A stretch of DNA of 64,000 bases from JBEKHT01 sp049516595 (GTDB lineage: Bacteria > Chloroflexota > Anaerolineae > Anaerolineales > RBG-16-64-43): the NCBI GenBank assembly GCA_049516595.1, contig JBEKSY010000001.1:103269-167268 (forward strand). The letters run 5' to 3'. The notes under the pieces were generated by a model. It was not told the DNA's origin and did not search any database. It saw only the letters and a list, made by a program, of their open reading frames with translations. Every line of letters begins with the position of its first letter. The first letter of the stretch is position 1. Below are positions 43,542 to 53,560 of the stretch, in pieces. A program made the position numbers and the translations under genes.

Positions 43542-44711
43542 TTATTCTCGCTCTATGACAACCGTCATGCCCTGGCCATTTCCCACGCACATTGTCACCA
43601 ATCCGTAGCGCGCTTTTCGCCTCTCCAACTCGCCCAAGAGTTTGATGAGCATGATCAGCCCCGTTGCGCCCACAGGATGACCCAAAGCAATTGCACCACC
43701 ATTGACGTTCACTTTCTCCGGGTTCAGCTCCAAGTCTTGGATAACCGCAATCGTAGATGACGCGAAGGCCTCATTGACCTCAATCAAGGCCACGTCCTGC
43801 AGGGAAATGCCGGCCTTGGCCAGGGCCTTCCTCGTGGCCGGCCCCGGGCCAATTCCGAAAAGGCCTGGTTCGACACCTGCGGCTGCCCATGATCTCAGAA
43901 AGGCTCGAGGCTCTAATCCCATCTCCCTAGCTGTTGACTCCATTGTCATAACAACTGCAGCAGCACCATCATTGATCCCGGATGAGTTCCCTGCGGTTAC
44001 TGACCCCCCGCTCTTGAACGCCGGAGCCAGCTTTGCCAGCTTCTCACGGGAAGTATCACGCCGAGGGTGCTCGTCCACTTCGAAGATGAGAGACGGAGCC
44101 TTTCTCTGAGGTATTTCCACCGGGACAATGTCATCCTTGAACCTCCCTGCATCGATCGCCGCAATTGCCTTCATTTGGCTCCCATAGGCGAACTCGTCCT
44201 GCGCGGCACGCGAGATGTTGTACTTTTGTGCTACGTTCTCCGCCATAGGCCCTGCATCGCCCAGAATATAGTCAGCGAGGAAATCAGTCGCTTGGGCATT
44301 GCCCAGACGAAATCCCCATCGGGACCCCTCGAGAAGGTACGGGGTGCGGCTCATGTTCTCCATTCCAACGGCCAGGCCAATTCTGACATCTCCAAGGAGG
44401 AGATCCTGCCCCAGGCAGCTCATGGCTCTTAGGCCGGAAGAACAGTTCATGTTAATGGAATAATCGTCGCTTGCAACCGGAATGCCAGCCCCCAACAGCA
44501 CCGGCCTAGCGGGGTTACCCCTTGGCGTGACTTGAATATTCTGCCCGGCAACAACCCGCTGGATGTCTTGAGACGTGATTCTGGAACGGCGGATTGCCTC
44601 TTTCGCCGCCACGATTCCAAGATCTATGGCAGAAACACCCTTCAAAGATCCGCCAAACGTACCTATTGCTGTGCGGGCCGCAGATATGATGGCAACTCTA
44701 TCGTGGTCCAT
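43542..44711 (-). CDS. Acetyl-CoA acetyltransferase (thiolase)
   Basis: Cleaves 3-ketoacyl-CoA with CoA (or condenses two acetyl-CoA). In 389 residues the nucleophile Cys90 sits in NMNCSSGLRAM, the catalytic His in NGGAIALGHPVGATG and the second Cys in VTMCVGNGQGM (most thiolases have Gly where Asn stands). EVNEAFA is also intact. An RBS-like GGAGAG precedes the ATG. It is the first gene of a four-gene run with the crotonase, the dehydrogenase and the cupin. Confidence 0.95.
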   Translation of the reverse strand: MDHDRVAIISAARTAIGTFGGSLKGVSAIDLGIVAAKEAIRRSRITSQDIQRVVAGQNIQVTPRGNPARPVLLGAGIPVASDDYSINMNCSSGLRAMSCLGQDLLLGDVRIGLAVGMENMSRTPYLLEGSRWGFRLGNAQATDFLADYILGDAGPMAENVAQKYNISRAAQDEFAYGSQMKAIAAIDAGRFKDDIVPVEIPQRKAPSLIFEVDEHPRRDTSREKLAKLAPAFKSGGSVTAGNSSGINDGAAAVVMTMESTAREMGLEPRAFLRSWAAAGVEPGLFGIGPGPATRKALAKAGISLQDVALIEVNEAFASSTIAVIQDLELNPEKVNVNGGAIALGHPVGATGLIMLIKLLGELERRKARYGLVTMCVGNGQGMTVVIERE

Positions 44712-45546
44712 CGCCCTTCTCTCCTGCCGCGGGACTGAGGCTAATTAGGCCAACCTCCTGCCCGCGAACCTAACATGAGGGTGTCCGCTTGACGCGAAAC
44801 AGCGAAGCTCTAGCAAGCTCGCTTGCACGTTTGCTTTAGCATCTTCGTGGCATTTGGCCTCTCCTTCTTCATCTCAATCTCGGTTTCTTCGCTCGCTTGC
44901 AATCATCGACCACAGCTCACATGGTCTCATCTAATCACTTGTTGACAGACCGTGGTCCGATTGGGCGACCTGCTAAGACTCCCTACCCGGAACCCACCTC
45001 CGACCTGCTTTCCGGCTGCCGGAGAAGCAAGTCCATGCATTTCGGCAAGCCAAGAATATTCGCAGACGGAAAGTGGTAACAAGTCCAGCAACCCCCCGAC
45101 TCGCGACTTCTCCGAGTTGTCTACGACAGCGTGATCCCCGACGCGGCACCATGGGATGGCCACCACAATCGGTTCCCAATGGAACCCGCTTCTTGCGTTG
45201 CGGGCCGCCGGATCGGTCTGTGGTCGGTCATGGCGGCCCACCCCGTGCACCTGCTCCCAAGCCAATGCCATCCCATATTCCCAGCAAGGCAGGATCAAGT
45301 CAGGCACCTCAAATCCACCCGACATTGACAGCCCTAGGCTATCCTCTGAGGCCGAGCCTCCAGTGCTGCCAATCCAGACTACAGTCTGCATTCCGCAAAT
45401 TGAAGAACCCAGAGGATGAACCTGACAGCACGTCTCTTGAAAAGGGTCACACAGAGGGAGAAGCTTCCTGTCGCGATGCATAGCCCCCATTTACTGAGAT
45501 GAGCGAATGGCGATCCACTTAGTTGGGCAGGGGGAGGCACGTCTTC
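44712..45546. other. Intergenic region between the thiolase operon and the aldehyde oxidoreductase
   Basis: About 835 bases. A minus-strand frame at 44927-45490 has 187 codons, but the translation is Gly/Ser/Arg-rich without any motif and two other strand frames overlap it, so I do not call it a gene. No terminator or promoter is clear. Confidence 0.5.
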
Positions 45547-47433
45547 TCATTCTTTAACCCTCGGCAAGTACTCCGTGGCCCACTCCACCTCGAGTTCACG
45601 CAGCCGGGACTCAGTCGGTACCCCACCGTCTGATGTCCAACCCATGAGTTGATAGTACCCTCGCTTTGCGGCCTCAAATCCATCTCTTGAAGGAGCGACC
45701 CCCGCCAATGGCCCGGACGTGAATGGAATGAAAAAGCGATCTGGGATGGTGTCATCCTGAGCCCGAAAACCCTCTCGAAGGTTGAATATCCGGGCGAGTG
45801 TCGCTGCCCTTTCGCCCACACGAAGCAGCTCCCAAGGATCGGATCGGAAGCCCAAGACCGCGCTGACCAGCGAAGCCACCTGATCTGGACTGTAGGGCAT
45901 GAAGTGGCAAAGCACTGCACAATCTAGGAAGTGTTGCCAATTCGAGCGATAGTAAAGGATCCTCACCTTCTGCTCGGTCAAGTCGGCGACATGCGTAGGC
46001 TTCAGATCCTCGAAAACCTGCAGCTGCAACAGAGATGGGGACTGGGGGTCTGTGTAACCTTCGTCGTGGAGGTTCGCCATATGATCGGGCCCGTTGGACG
46101 ACACTGCAAATCCGACCGCCTGCCCCTGTTTGAACCGCGGTTCATGCATGGGCAGTTCCTCGCCCTTGACATGCATTGCAAACCTCTCCGAGCCGGGAAT
46201 TGACTTCGCGGCCCGAGCGACGCCTTCTCCAAGGAGATTGCCAAGCCCCTTTCGTTCGACGATCGCCTGCAACATCTCCAGCATCCCCTGCCCATTTCCA
46301 AACCGCAATTCGACACCGTCTGTATCACCTCGTGAGATCAACCCATTCTCGAAGCACTCCATTGCAAACGAAATGACCACACCTGCCGAAATAGCGTCAA
46401 GCGCGTTCGAATTGCAGATCTCGTTTGCCTTGAGTATCGCTTCAAGATCACTGACGCCACAGTTGGATCCAAATGCGCCAATGTTCTCATACTCAGGTCC
46501 TCCATATAGACGATCCACATTCTGCTTTGCTGAGCGTAGTTCTACGACACGCTTGCATCGGACTACGCAACCAAAGCATGTATCTCGATCGACGAGCACA
46601 GTGTCCCGCAGTTGCTCTCCAGAGATGGCAGATGCCTCCGGGAAAGTCGGCTCACTGAAATTCTTGGTTGGTAAGTTTCCAAGGTAGGCGTTACCCAAGA
46701 TCGAGCCGGGAGTCCCAAGCTCCCGCATCCCCTTCCACAGCTCATCATTCTCGGCCATCCAACGTGCCAGGCTCTTCACGGCCTTGGGGTCAGCCATTTC
46801 TGGCCCATGCCCACTCGACCGGACAGCAATCGCTTTGAGGTTCTTCGAGCCCATCACCGCCCCCAATCCTCCGCGCCCAGCAAAGTGGATCAGATCATTC
46901 GTGATGTTGGCGTACCTAATCAGCCGTTCTCCAGCGGGTCCTATCAACGCCGCACGAATTCTCGGATCTCCCAGGTCCTCTTGGATCAGATGGAGCGTCT
47001 CCCCCGTGGTCTTACCCCACATGGCGCCTGCGTCTCTGATCTCAGCTTTGCCGTCTCTGATCCACAGGTAGACTGGCTTCTCGGCTCTCCCCTTGATTAC
47101 TACCGCGTCAAAGCCAGCGCGCTTGAGCTCGGCTCCCCAGAACCCTCCTACCTCTGAACTCCCGAATCCCAGGGTGAGCGGGGATTTGGCAGCTACGCCG
47201 TTCCGCCCTTGCCCAGAAACCGGGACACCGGTCAAGGGACCGCAAGCGAAAATCAATAGGTTATCCGGTGACAGTGGATCGAGACCGGGTTTTAGTTCCT
47301 TCAATAAGATGCTCACGGCAAGACACTTCCCACCATAATAGGTTCGGTAGAACGAGCCCGACAAGTTCTCACCCCAAAGACGACCTGCCGACAAATCGAC
47401 ACGAAGTATCTTGCCGTTGACACCGTAGTCCAT
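45547..47433 (-). CDS. Tungsten-containing aldehyde:ferredoxin oxidoreductase
   Basis: Oxidises aldehydes to acids while reducing ferredoxin, or the reverse. At 628 residues it has the usual AOR length. The pterin-binding N-terminal domain is MDYGVNGKILRVDLSAGRLW and GRGGLGAVMGSKNLKAIAV (about 187-205). The [4Fe-4S] ligands Cys286, Cys289 and Cys293 lie in DTCFGCVVRCKR, with a fourth Cys late in the chain near DCAVLCHF. The frame continues to 47487, but the ATG at 47433 has AGGAGC upstream and matches the family start. It points to an anaerobic or facultative lifestyle and links to the ADP-forming ligase next door. Confidence 0.94.
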   Translation of the reverse strand: MDYGVNGKILRVDLSAGRLWGENLSGSFYRTYYGGKCLAVSILLKELKPGLDPLSPDNLLIFACGPLTGVPVSGQGRNGVAAKSPLTLGFGSSEVGGFWGAELKRAGFDAVVIKGRAEKPVYLWIRDGKAEIRDAGAMWGKTTGETLHLIQEDLGDPRIRAALIGPAGERLIRYANITNDLIHFAGRGGLGAVMGSKNLKAIAVRSSGHGPEMADPKAVKSLARWMAENDELWKGMRELGTPGSILGNAYLGNLPTKNFSEPTFPEASAISGEQLRDTVLVDRDTCFGCVVRCKRVVELRSAKQNVDRLYGGPEYENIGAFGSNCGVSDLEAILKANEICNSNALDAISAGVVISFAMECFENGLISRGDTDGVELRFGNGQGMLEMLQAIVERKGLGNLLGEGVARAAKSIPGSERFAMHVKGEELPMHEPRFKQGQAVGFAVSSNGPDHMANLHDEGYTDPQSPSLLQLQVFEDLKPTHVADLTEQKVRILYYRSNWQHFLDCAVLCHFMPYSPDQVASLVSAVLGFRSDPWELLRVGERAATLARIFNLREGFRAQDDTIPDRFFIPFTSGPLAGVAPSRDGFEAAKRGYYQLMGWTSDGGVPTESRLRELEVEWATEYLPRVKE

Positions 47434-47947
47434 GGTTGCTCCTATCTTCTCCCCCCTGCCATTCCGAATTGGTAATTCGATTTGCATCCACCTGACTTCG
47501 GTACGGCCGATCCAAACGAGTGGAAAAGATCTTCAGTCACACCATTTCGCCAGAGAAAGAGAATATTCTGGACGCCCTTCCGGCGCTACATGTTTCTAAA
47601 TAGGAGCCCTCGTATCTATTGCGCGTCCTAAATTGGTCCCTTCTTAAGTATTGAGCGCTCCGACTTTCGGATTCATCCAAGACCGCAAACCTTCCGATGT
47701 GAGGTACGGAGTCCGCCGCCATGTGAGATCTGCCCGCTTCGCACTTCCTTGCACATCAGAGTCGGATTCTCGCCTCTCGTCACATGACCGAACTCCGGGG
47801 CAGTCTCATCTCTCTGGAGGATCTGGGGCTGTTCCCGACCTCGCGCAGTTGTCACCATGGGTAAGATCTAGCCTAGTCATCAAAAGAACCTTGCGCCTCG
47901 GGTCGACTAGGCGGTATCATCCGCGCCTTGCTGAGACTGAATCGGCT
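47434..47947. other. Intergenic region upstream of the aldehyde oxidoreductase
   Basis: About 515 bases with only short motifless frames. It probably carries the promoter of the aldehyde oxidoreductase gene. Confidence 0.5.
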
Positions 47948-50104
47948 TCATCGTCGAAGAACCAACAATGCGTCGACAGCTCTCACTCCCTTGCCGTCTT
48001 CAAGTACCATCAAAGGATTGATGTCGAGCTCATCAATTAGATCCCCCGTATCGCAAGCAAATTCGGAAACGCGCACCAGCACGTCTATGAGGCCGTTCAC
48101 ATCCCGTTTCGGTCCACCCCTGGCTCCATTAAGAACGGGGTAACCCTTCAACTCTCGGAGCATTGCCTCCGCCTGGCGTCTCCCGATCGGAGGGATGCCT
48201 CGCGCCACGTCCCTGACAACCTCGACGAAAACCCCCCCTATGCCGCATAGAATGACGGGACCGAACTGAGGATCACGGGAAATACCTACAATGGCCTCGA
48301 TTCCCCCTGGCACCATCTCTTGAACGAGGACGCCTTCGACCATAGCTCCATGCTTGGCCTGTCTCACGTTTTCCAGAATCTGCCTATAGGCGCATAAAGC
48401 TGCGTCATGGCTTGCGACCCCGAGCACAACCCCTCCCACATCAGTTCGGTGTGAAACGTCCGCGGATATCACCTTTAGCGCCACCGGCAAGCCGATTTCC
48501 CTAACGCTGTATAGGACCTCTTGTTCAGATCTGGCGACTCGTCCTCTCGCGACTGGGATTCCATACTGCGACAAGATGTCCTCTGCTCCGTCCTCAGAAA
48601 GTATGGGTCCAGACGCCGAAATCAGCCGACTTCTTATTTGCGCGACATCCACGTTCACGGCCACTCGTCGGACTTGGTCTTGGCCCTTGTCGATTTGGAA
48701 CCTACTGAACTGCACGGTGTTCGCCACGGCTTGCAGACCGGGTCGCAGGCCCTGCAGCAGAGGAACTCCGTCTGCTTCAAGGATTCGTTTGCCTGTCTCA
48801 TCAACTTGACCAGAAGCGGGTGAAAGGCAAACAAACGGCGTCGATGATCGCCGTGCGACCTGACCCACAGCTTTAGCAATATCTCGAAAGAGCTCATTCT
48901 CTTCCTTGCCGGCGGCATAGGACTGCTTGCGGGCGTCCTGTGAGACGAGCACGACGTCGAGACCGGGATCTTGGGCGAGAGTCTGCAGACACCGAGCGTA
49001 GGATGCCATGCTCTGATCCTCCAGCATTCGGGCCCCTGCGCTGTCTAGTGGATTGCAGACAGTTACGTAGGATGGCAAGAGTCCTACCAGGCGACCCTTC
49101 GTCTCTTCCGAGAAATCGGGGAGTTTCAATCCAATGATCTCGCCTAGGTCAGCGATGACACCAGTTTCTCCACCTGAAATCGACATGACCCCGATTCTTC
49201 CTTCGCCCAACGATCGATGCGACGCCAACAGGAATACGGTCTCCGTCAACTCGTCAAAGTCGTAGACCCTGATCACGCCTTTCTGGCGGAAAATCGCATC
49301 GTACACGGGATCGGAGCCCACGAGAGCACCCGTATGCGCCACTGCTGCTCTCGCACCTATTCGAGATCTCCCGACCTTCAGAACGACGATGGGCTTACCC
49401 TTGGCCGCAGCTTTGTTCGCCAGATTCAGAAACTTCGGGCCATCCCTGAAGCCCTCAACGTACGCGACAATGATCTCAGTAGCGGGGTCATCCACCATGA
49501 AGTCCATGTAGTCAGCTATGTCTACATTCACCGAATTGCCGCAGGATACAAGGAAGCTCAGCCCCACCTCTCTCTCGATCATCGAGTTTGCATAAGTAAT
49601 CGCATATGAACCGCTCTGCATCACCGCGCCGACAATGCCAGGCTTGATCCGATGGGGATTTGGTCCACCCCACATTGCCACTCCTCTTCGTACATTGATC
49701 AGGCCGAGACAATTCGGGCCACAAACGCATATCCTTGCCCTATTGACCAGGTTCCTCAGCTTGTCCTCAAGTTCCTTTCCCTCTGGACTACCCCCTTCAG
49801 CGAATCCGCTGGCTAGTACCACGGCGGCTCTTACGCCAACATTCTCTGCTTCCTCGAGAATTTCGAGCGTCCGCTCTTTCGCGGTCGTCAAGACGACACA
49901 ATCGATGGGCTGTGCGACAGCCGACAAGTTTGGATAACATCTTAGACCCATAACTTGCTGATACCTTGGGTTAATCGGCAAGATGGGTCCCTGAAAACCG
50001 CAGGTCTGAAGATTCGTCAACAACAGGTGTCCATACCATGATTTCTCTGATGCACCAACTATGGCGATGGATCTGGGACTCATGAGCGAATCTAGGCGAC
50101 CCAT
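47948..50104 (-). CDS. Acyl-CoA synthetase (ADP-forming), fused alpha-beta
   Basis: Single-chain version (718 residues) of the ADP-forming ligase whose subunits are separate at 38814-41014. The alpha part has RSIAIVGASEKSWYGHLL, the CoA-binding domain, GPNCLGLINV and the phosphohistidine motif AVAHTGALVGSDPVYDA. The beta ATP-grasp part begins at about residue 500 (LSQYGIPVARGRVA), with VALKVISADVSHRTDVGGVVLGV, QEMVPGGIEAIVGISRDPQFGP and ELDINPLMVLEDGKGVRAVDALL. The chosen start has AGGA upstream; the frame is open to 50161. Substrate range is not predictable. Confidence 0.93.
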   Translation of the reverse strand: MGRLDSLMSPRSIAIVGASEKSWYGHLLLTNLQTCGFQGPILPINPRYQQVMGLRCYPNLSAVAQPIDCVVLTTAKERTLEILEEAENVGVRAAVVLASGFAEGGSPEGKELEDKLRNLVNRARICVCGPNCLGLINVRRGVAMWGGPNPHRIKPGIVGAVMQSGSYAITYANSMIEREVGLSFLVSCGNSVNVDIADYMDFMVDDPATEIIVAYVEGFRDGPKFLNLANKAAAKGKPIVVLKVGRSRIGARAAVAHTGALVGSDPVYDAIFRQKGVIRVYDFDELTETVFLLASHRSLGEGRIGVMSISGGETGVIADLGEIIGLKLPDFSEETKGRLVGLLPSYVTVCNPLDSAGARMLEDQSMASYARCLQTLAQDPGLDVVLVSQDARKQSYAAGKEENELFRDIAKAVGQVARRSSTPFVCLSPASGQVDETGKRILEADGVPLLQGLRPGLQAVANTVQFSRFQIDKGQDQVRRVAVNVDVAQIRSRLISASGPILSEDGAEDILSQYGIPVARGRVARSEQEVLYSVREIGLPVALKVISADVSHRTDVGGVVLGVASHDAALCAYRQILENVRQAKHGAMVEGVLVQEMVPGGIEAIVGISRDPQFGPVILCGIGGVFVEVVRDVARGIPPIGRRQAEAMLRELKGYPVLNGARGGPKRDVNGLIDVLVRVSEFACDTGDLIDELDINPLMVLEDGKGVRAVDALLVLRR

Positions 50105-50211
50105 ATGTTCACGTCCTATCTGAATTGCGGGGAAAAGTCGCGCCGTTCTCCGCGCCCCCAAGTCTTAGGGCCATGTCGCTACCCGGACCTACACCACTTC
50201 TCCCAGGACTG

Positions 50212-51234
50212 CTAATCCCAGACAAACAAGATCTTCCCGGTCTTCCGAGTGTCAAACAACTTGAGAGCTTCGGGTGCCCGTTCGATTGGGAAACGGTGCG
50301 ACACCAACGCCTCAAAGCGCAGATGATGCTGCTCAACAAATCGAAACAGTTGCCAAGCATCTGCTGGGCCAAAAATCAGCGATCCGCGGAGCTGAACCTC
50401 CTTGTAAAGGATTGTTGACGGACTAATAGTCACAACACCCTCGTTCACGCCAACCCATGCAACCCGGCCTTTCTTCCTCGCACATTCCAGGCTATGCTTC
50501 TGAGCGTCAGGGTTGCCAGAGTATTCAAGGACTACGTCAGCCCCTCGGCCCCCGGTCAATCCAAGCACAGCATCTACCGGGTTCTCTGCGGATGCGTCAA
50601 CAATGTGGTCAGTGTTCAGAGACCGAGCAATGTCAAGACGCTCGGCTACAACATCAATGCCGATGACCCTCGCGCCCATAGCTTTCGCCATCAGGATGCC
50701 TGCCAAACCCACCGGTCCTAGACCGAAGATGGCAACGGTGTCAACACCGGAAACATCCAGATCACGACTTGCCTTAAAGGCAGTCCCACCTGCGCACACC
50801 AGCACAGCAGCGCTTGAGAAGCTCATCCAGTCAGGGAGACCTATGCAACTGTGCTCTCCTGTGATGACGAAATCTGCCATACTTCCATGGGAGCGGAGGC
50901 CGAGGCTGTGGGCGTTGAGGCAATAGGTGTCGTCTCCACGGAGGCAATACTCACACCGCCCACACCCGCCACTCATGTGGACCATCACCCGATCCCCAAC
51001 CCTGACCCCTTCGACACCCTCCCCCAACATATCCACAATGCCACATGCCTCATGGCCACGGATAAGCCCAGCTCTTTCGCCTTGCTCTCCTGCAGGGTAA
51101 CAATAGCTATGCATGTCGCTTCCGCATATGGACGCTGCTTTCATCCCAACTCGCACTTGTTTGAGCCCTGGTTCGGGATCCGGAAACTCTTTGACTACCG
51201 CCTGACGATCTCCCAGGAACAGGACCCCTCTCAT
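50212..51234 (-). CDS. Zinc-dependent alcohol dehydrogenase (MDR family)
   Basis: NAD(P)-dependent oxidoreductase of 340 residues in the medium-chain family. Catalytic zinc ligands are Cys in ICGSDMHSY and His-Glu in GHEACGIV. The structural zinc loop GGCGRCEYCLRGDDTYC has all four Cys. The Rossmann motif is FGLGPVGLAG, and the sequence resembles threonine/sorbitol-type dehydrogenases. An aldehyde made here could feed the aldehyde:ferredoxin oxidoreductase in the same cluster. Confidence 0.94.
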   Translation of the reverse strand: MRGVLFLGDRQAVVKEFPDPEPGLKQVRVGMKAASICGSDMHSYCYPAGEQGERAGLIRGHEACGIVDMLGEGVEGVRVGDRVMVHMSGGCGRCEYCLRGDDTYCLNAHSLGLRSHGSMADFVITGEHSCIGLPDWMSFSSAAVLVCAGGTAFKASRDLDVSGVDTVAIFGLGPVGLAGILMAKAMGARVIGIDVVAERLDIARSLNTDHIVDASAENPVDAVLGLTGGRGADVVLEYSGNPDAQKHSLECARKKGRVAWVGVNEGVVTISPSTILYKEVQLRGSLIFGPADAWQLFRFVEQHHLRFEALVSHRFPIERAPEALKLFDTRKTGKILFVWD

Positions 51235-51677
51235 CTCTTGGCTCCTTCCATGAGCATTGGGCGACCCCTACAAGGATTACCCCATGCAAAGCTCGTCGGC
51301 ACGCAGACCCAAGCGGAGAACTCACACCTCGCGACCCGGCACGTTGTGGATCGCCTGAAAAGGCCGATCTCACATCACAAGTTCATTGGCAACCCGCAGT
51401 TGCGCCGCCACTTGCGCATCTCCGGTCATATTCGTCATAGGGATCTTTCGGAGTCTGGTTTCCTGCTTGCCCGCTCGAGTGGAGAGTTCTCCTTTTCAGC
51501 GTGTCCCTCACGGAGCAATTTCGTTTCTGGCCCGCCCTGTCCGGTACCTCGTGCTTTGGGACTCATGCGCGCTGAACTTGCTCTCCCAGTTCCGTAGCTG
51601 TTCCGGCGACCAGTGTCTCGGCTTCTTTTTTCCGAGACATCTCACGGTCTGGAAGCCCAGCGGCCGCTTTGCCTGAT
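51235..51677. other. Intergenic region between alcohol dehydrogenase and crotonase genes
   Basis: About 440 bases between two minus-strand genes, with short frames only and nothing recognisable. Confidence 0.5.
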
Positions 51678-52499
51678 CTAGCCATTGGAGAGGTCTCCGT
51701 CTCTCACCCGAAGCGCTGCTTTGAGTCCTTTGGACTGCTGGACCTCCAAGAATTTTGAATGTGCCATCGTCCCCGCTTCGATGGCATGAACAAGCCCCAA
51801 CACCTCCAAGTTGTACCCTATTGCACTCCGCAAGCCCATGATCTCGTAGGTCTTGTTTATGGCTCGTTTGTTCAACCGAACTGCCGCTGGCGGCAGTTTT
51901 CCTATGCGTTCTGCCAGCTTCCGCGTCTCAGACAGCACTTGATCTGCCTCTACCGCCTTGTTCACCAGACCCATCCGCTCTGCCTCGAGCCCGCTCACCG
52001 TGTCCCCCGTCAACAGTAGTTCCTTGCTTTTCTGCAGACCCACAATCCACGGCATCATTAAGAATGCAGAGGTCGTAACTTGACGGACCTCGGGCTCCCC
52101 AATAGTCGCGTCTTTAGCAGCGATGATGAGGTCACAGGCCAAGGCCACCTGGAGGGCTTGACCTAGGCAATAGCCATGGAGAGCTGCCAAAACGGCCTTA
52201 TCGCAATCCCAGATCTTGAAGCCGAAGTCCAACGTGTCCTTCAGAACCCGACGCCAGTCCTCCGGGTCCACAAGTCGTTCAGCAGCGCCCTCTTTCATGT
52301 CATGCCCAGCCGAAAACGCGCGTCCGGCACCCGCAAAGAGTATTGCGCGGACCCCTCCGTCTCCGGCAGCAACGTCGAATGCACGATTCCACTCTGCAAA
52401 CATTTGCCGGTTGATGGCATTGAGAACTTGAGGGCGGTTCAGAGTGATTATCGCGACTCCGTTCTCAACCTCGTAGTTCATCGTCTCATACATTGTCAT
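51678..52499 (-). CDS. Crotonase-family protein with altered active site
   Basis: Enoyl-CoA hydratase/isomerase homologue of 273 residues. The fold motifs are clear (FAGAGRAFSAGHDMKEGA, LHGYCLGQALQVALACDLI, GEPEVRQVTTSAF). The first catalytic Glu of hydratases (GCELAL) is Gln here (ALQVAL), while Glu in PEV is kept. So it may be an isomerase, hydrolase or decarboxylase-type crotonase rather than a hydratase. It differs strongly from the crotonase at 42732-43514. It lies between EcfT and the alcohol dehydrogenase. Confidence 0.88.
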   Translation of the reverse strand: MTMYETMNYEVENGVAIITLNRPQVLNAINRQMFAEWNRAFDVAAGDGGVRAILFAGAGRAFSAGHDMKEGAAERLVDPEDWRRVLKDTLDFGFKIWDCDKAVLAALHGYCLGQALQVALACDLIIAAKDATIGEPEVRQVTTSAFLMMPWIVGLQKSKELLLTGDTVSGLEAERMGLVNKAVEADQVLSETRKLAERIGKLPPAAVRLNKRAINKTYEIMGLRSAIGYNLEVLGLVHAIEAGTMAHSKFLEVQQSKGLKAALRVRDGDLSNG

Positions 52500-52729
52500 C
52501 GTTGTCTCCTATTCAAAATCATCTGTCGCCAGATTGTGCCCCCCGTATCCACTCTAGGCTTTGACCGCCTCTTTTGTAGGATGGAGCCTTCTCTCATCCT
52601 TCCCGCCTTTCCAGCTTTTGCCCTGCCCTCTTGCTTTGCGCTCGGAAACTGAATCGCGGCCCGAATTCAAAACTGGATGGCTGATTGGGGCACCCGGCCT
52701 CTCCAACCCGCAAGGAGGTCTCGATCTCG

Positions 52730-53548
52730 TCATCGACCAAACAACTGCCAGAGCGCAGGTGGCCTCCATCCAAACAATTGAAGCCCCAGGATCGACACAA
52801 GAACTGTGCCCCAGAAGCTGGCAAACACAATACCTCTTGCAGGTATCTCAACTATGTCCGTGCTCGTTCGTTGCGGATAAGCCCGGAAGCACTTACTGTC
52901 CATTGCCCACGCCGTGATCCGCCCGCGCTGCAGGGTTGTCGCCAACAAGGGGATCGAATACCTTTTGAAATTCTCGAAAAGGCCTCGAATGCCCGGTCGC
53001 TCCCCTACGCCTCGGACCATCTGTGCCTCCCGGATATTCTGCAGAGTTGCTTCCACAAGTGGCAGATATCGGAGACCGAGGAAGAGCATATATGCAATCA
53101 CATAGTTGATCCGTAGCTTCTGGTAAAGTACGAGAGCAAAATCCCGAGGGGCTGTAGTGTTCACAAAAATGAGTGACGCTAGTATCACTATGTATATGCG
53201 CAACGCCGTGGTGATCCCAGTGTCAAGTGCCTCCCATGTTAATTTGACTGGGCCAAGGTGCCCGAACACATGTTGGCCCGGAACAAAAACCAGCTGTATC
53301 ACAAAGTAGGCCGCAGATATGATTAAGAAGTATCTTGTGTTCCTCCAGAACTCGGCAATGGGAATACGAGCCAACACAAAGGAGACGAACAGCACGCTCA
53401 AAAGCAGCAGGGCTTGGAGGCTAACAGTCTGCGTGGTAACCGCCAAGATGCTGACGGCAATGACCCAGACAAGCTTGGATACTGGATCCAAGCTGTGCAT
53501 AAAGGTTCTGCGTCGGACGTAGGAGTAACGCAAGTTTACTGACATCAT
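52730..53548 (-). CDS. ECF transporter transmembrane T component (EcfT/YkoC/CbiQ family)
   Basis: Energy-coupling factor scaffold protein of 272 residues with about five membrane helices in the N-terminal two-thirds. DPVSKLVWVIAVSIL and the helical coupling region LGLRYLPLVEATLQNIREAQMVRGVG are family features. Of the two short Ala-Arg-Gly type motifs that grip the ATPases, the first reads AQMVRGVGE and the second, usually A-x-x-x-R-G-F, reads AMDSKCFRA, a departure. It works with the YkoE-like S component (55264) and double ATPase (59593), though these genes are separated within the cluster. Confidence 0.87.
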   Translation of the reverse strand: MMSVNLRYSYVRRRTFMHSLDPVSKLVWVIAVSILAVTTQTVSLQALLLLSVLFVSFVLARIPIAEFWRNTRYFLIISAAYFVIQLVFVPGQHVFGHLGPVKLTWEALDTGITTALRIYIVILASLIFVNTTAPRDFALVLYQKLRINYVIAYMLFLGLRYLPLVEATLQNIREAQMVRGVGERPGIRGLFENFKRYSIPLLATTLQRGRITAWAMDSKCFRAYPQRTSTDIVEIPARGIVFASFWGTVLVSILGLQLFGWRPPALWQLFGR

Positions 53549-53560
53549 AGCAATGACTTG

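Noticed and set aside
44927..45490. A 187-codon minus-strand frame between the thiolase and AOR genes
   Set aside because: No family motif, no ribosome binding site and an odd composition.
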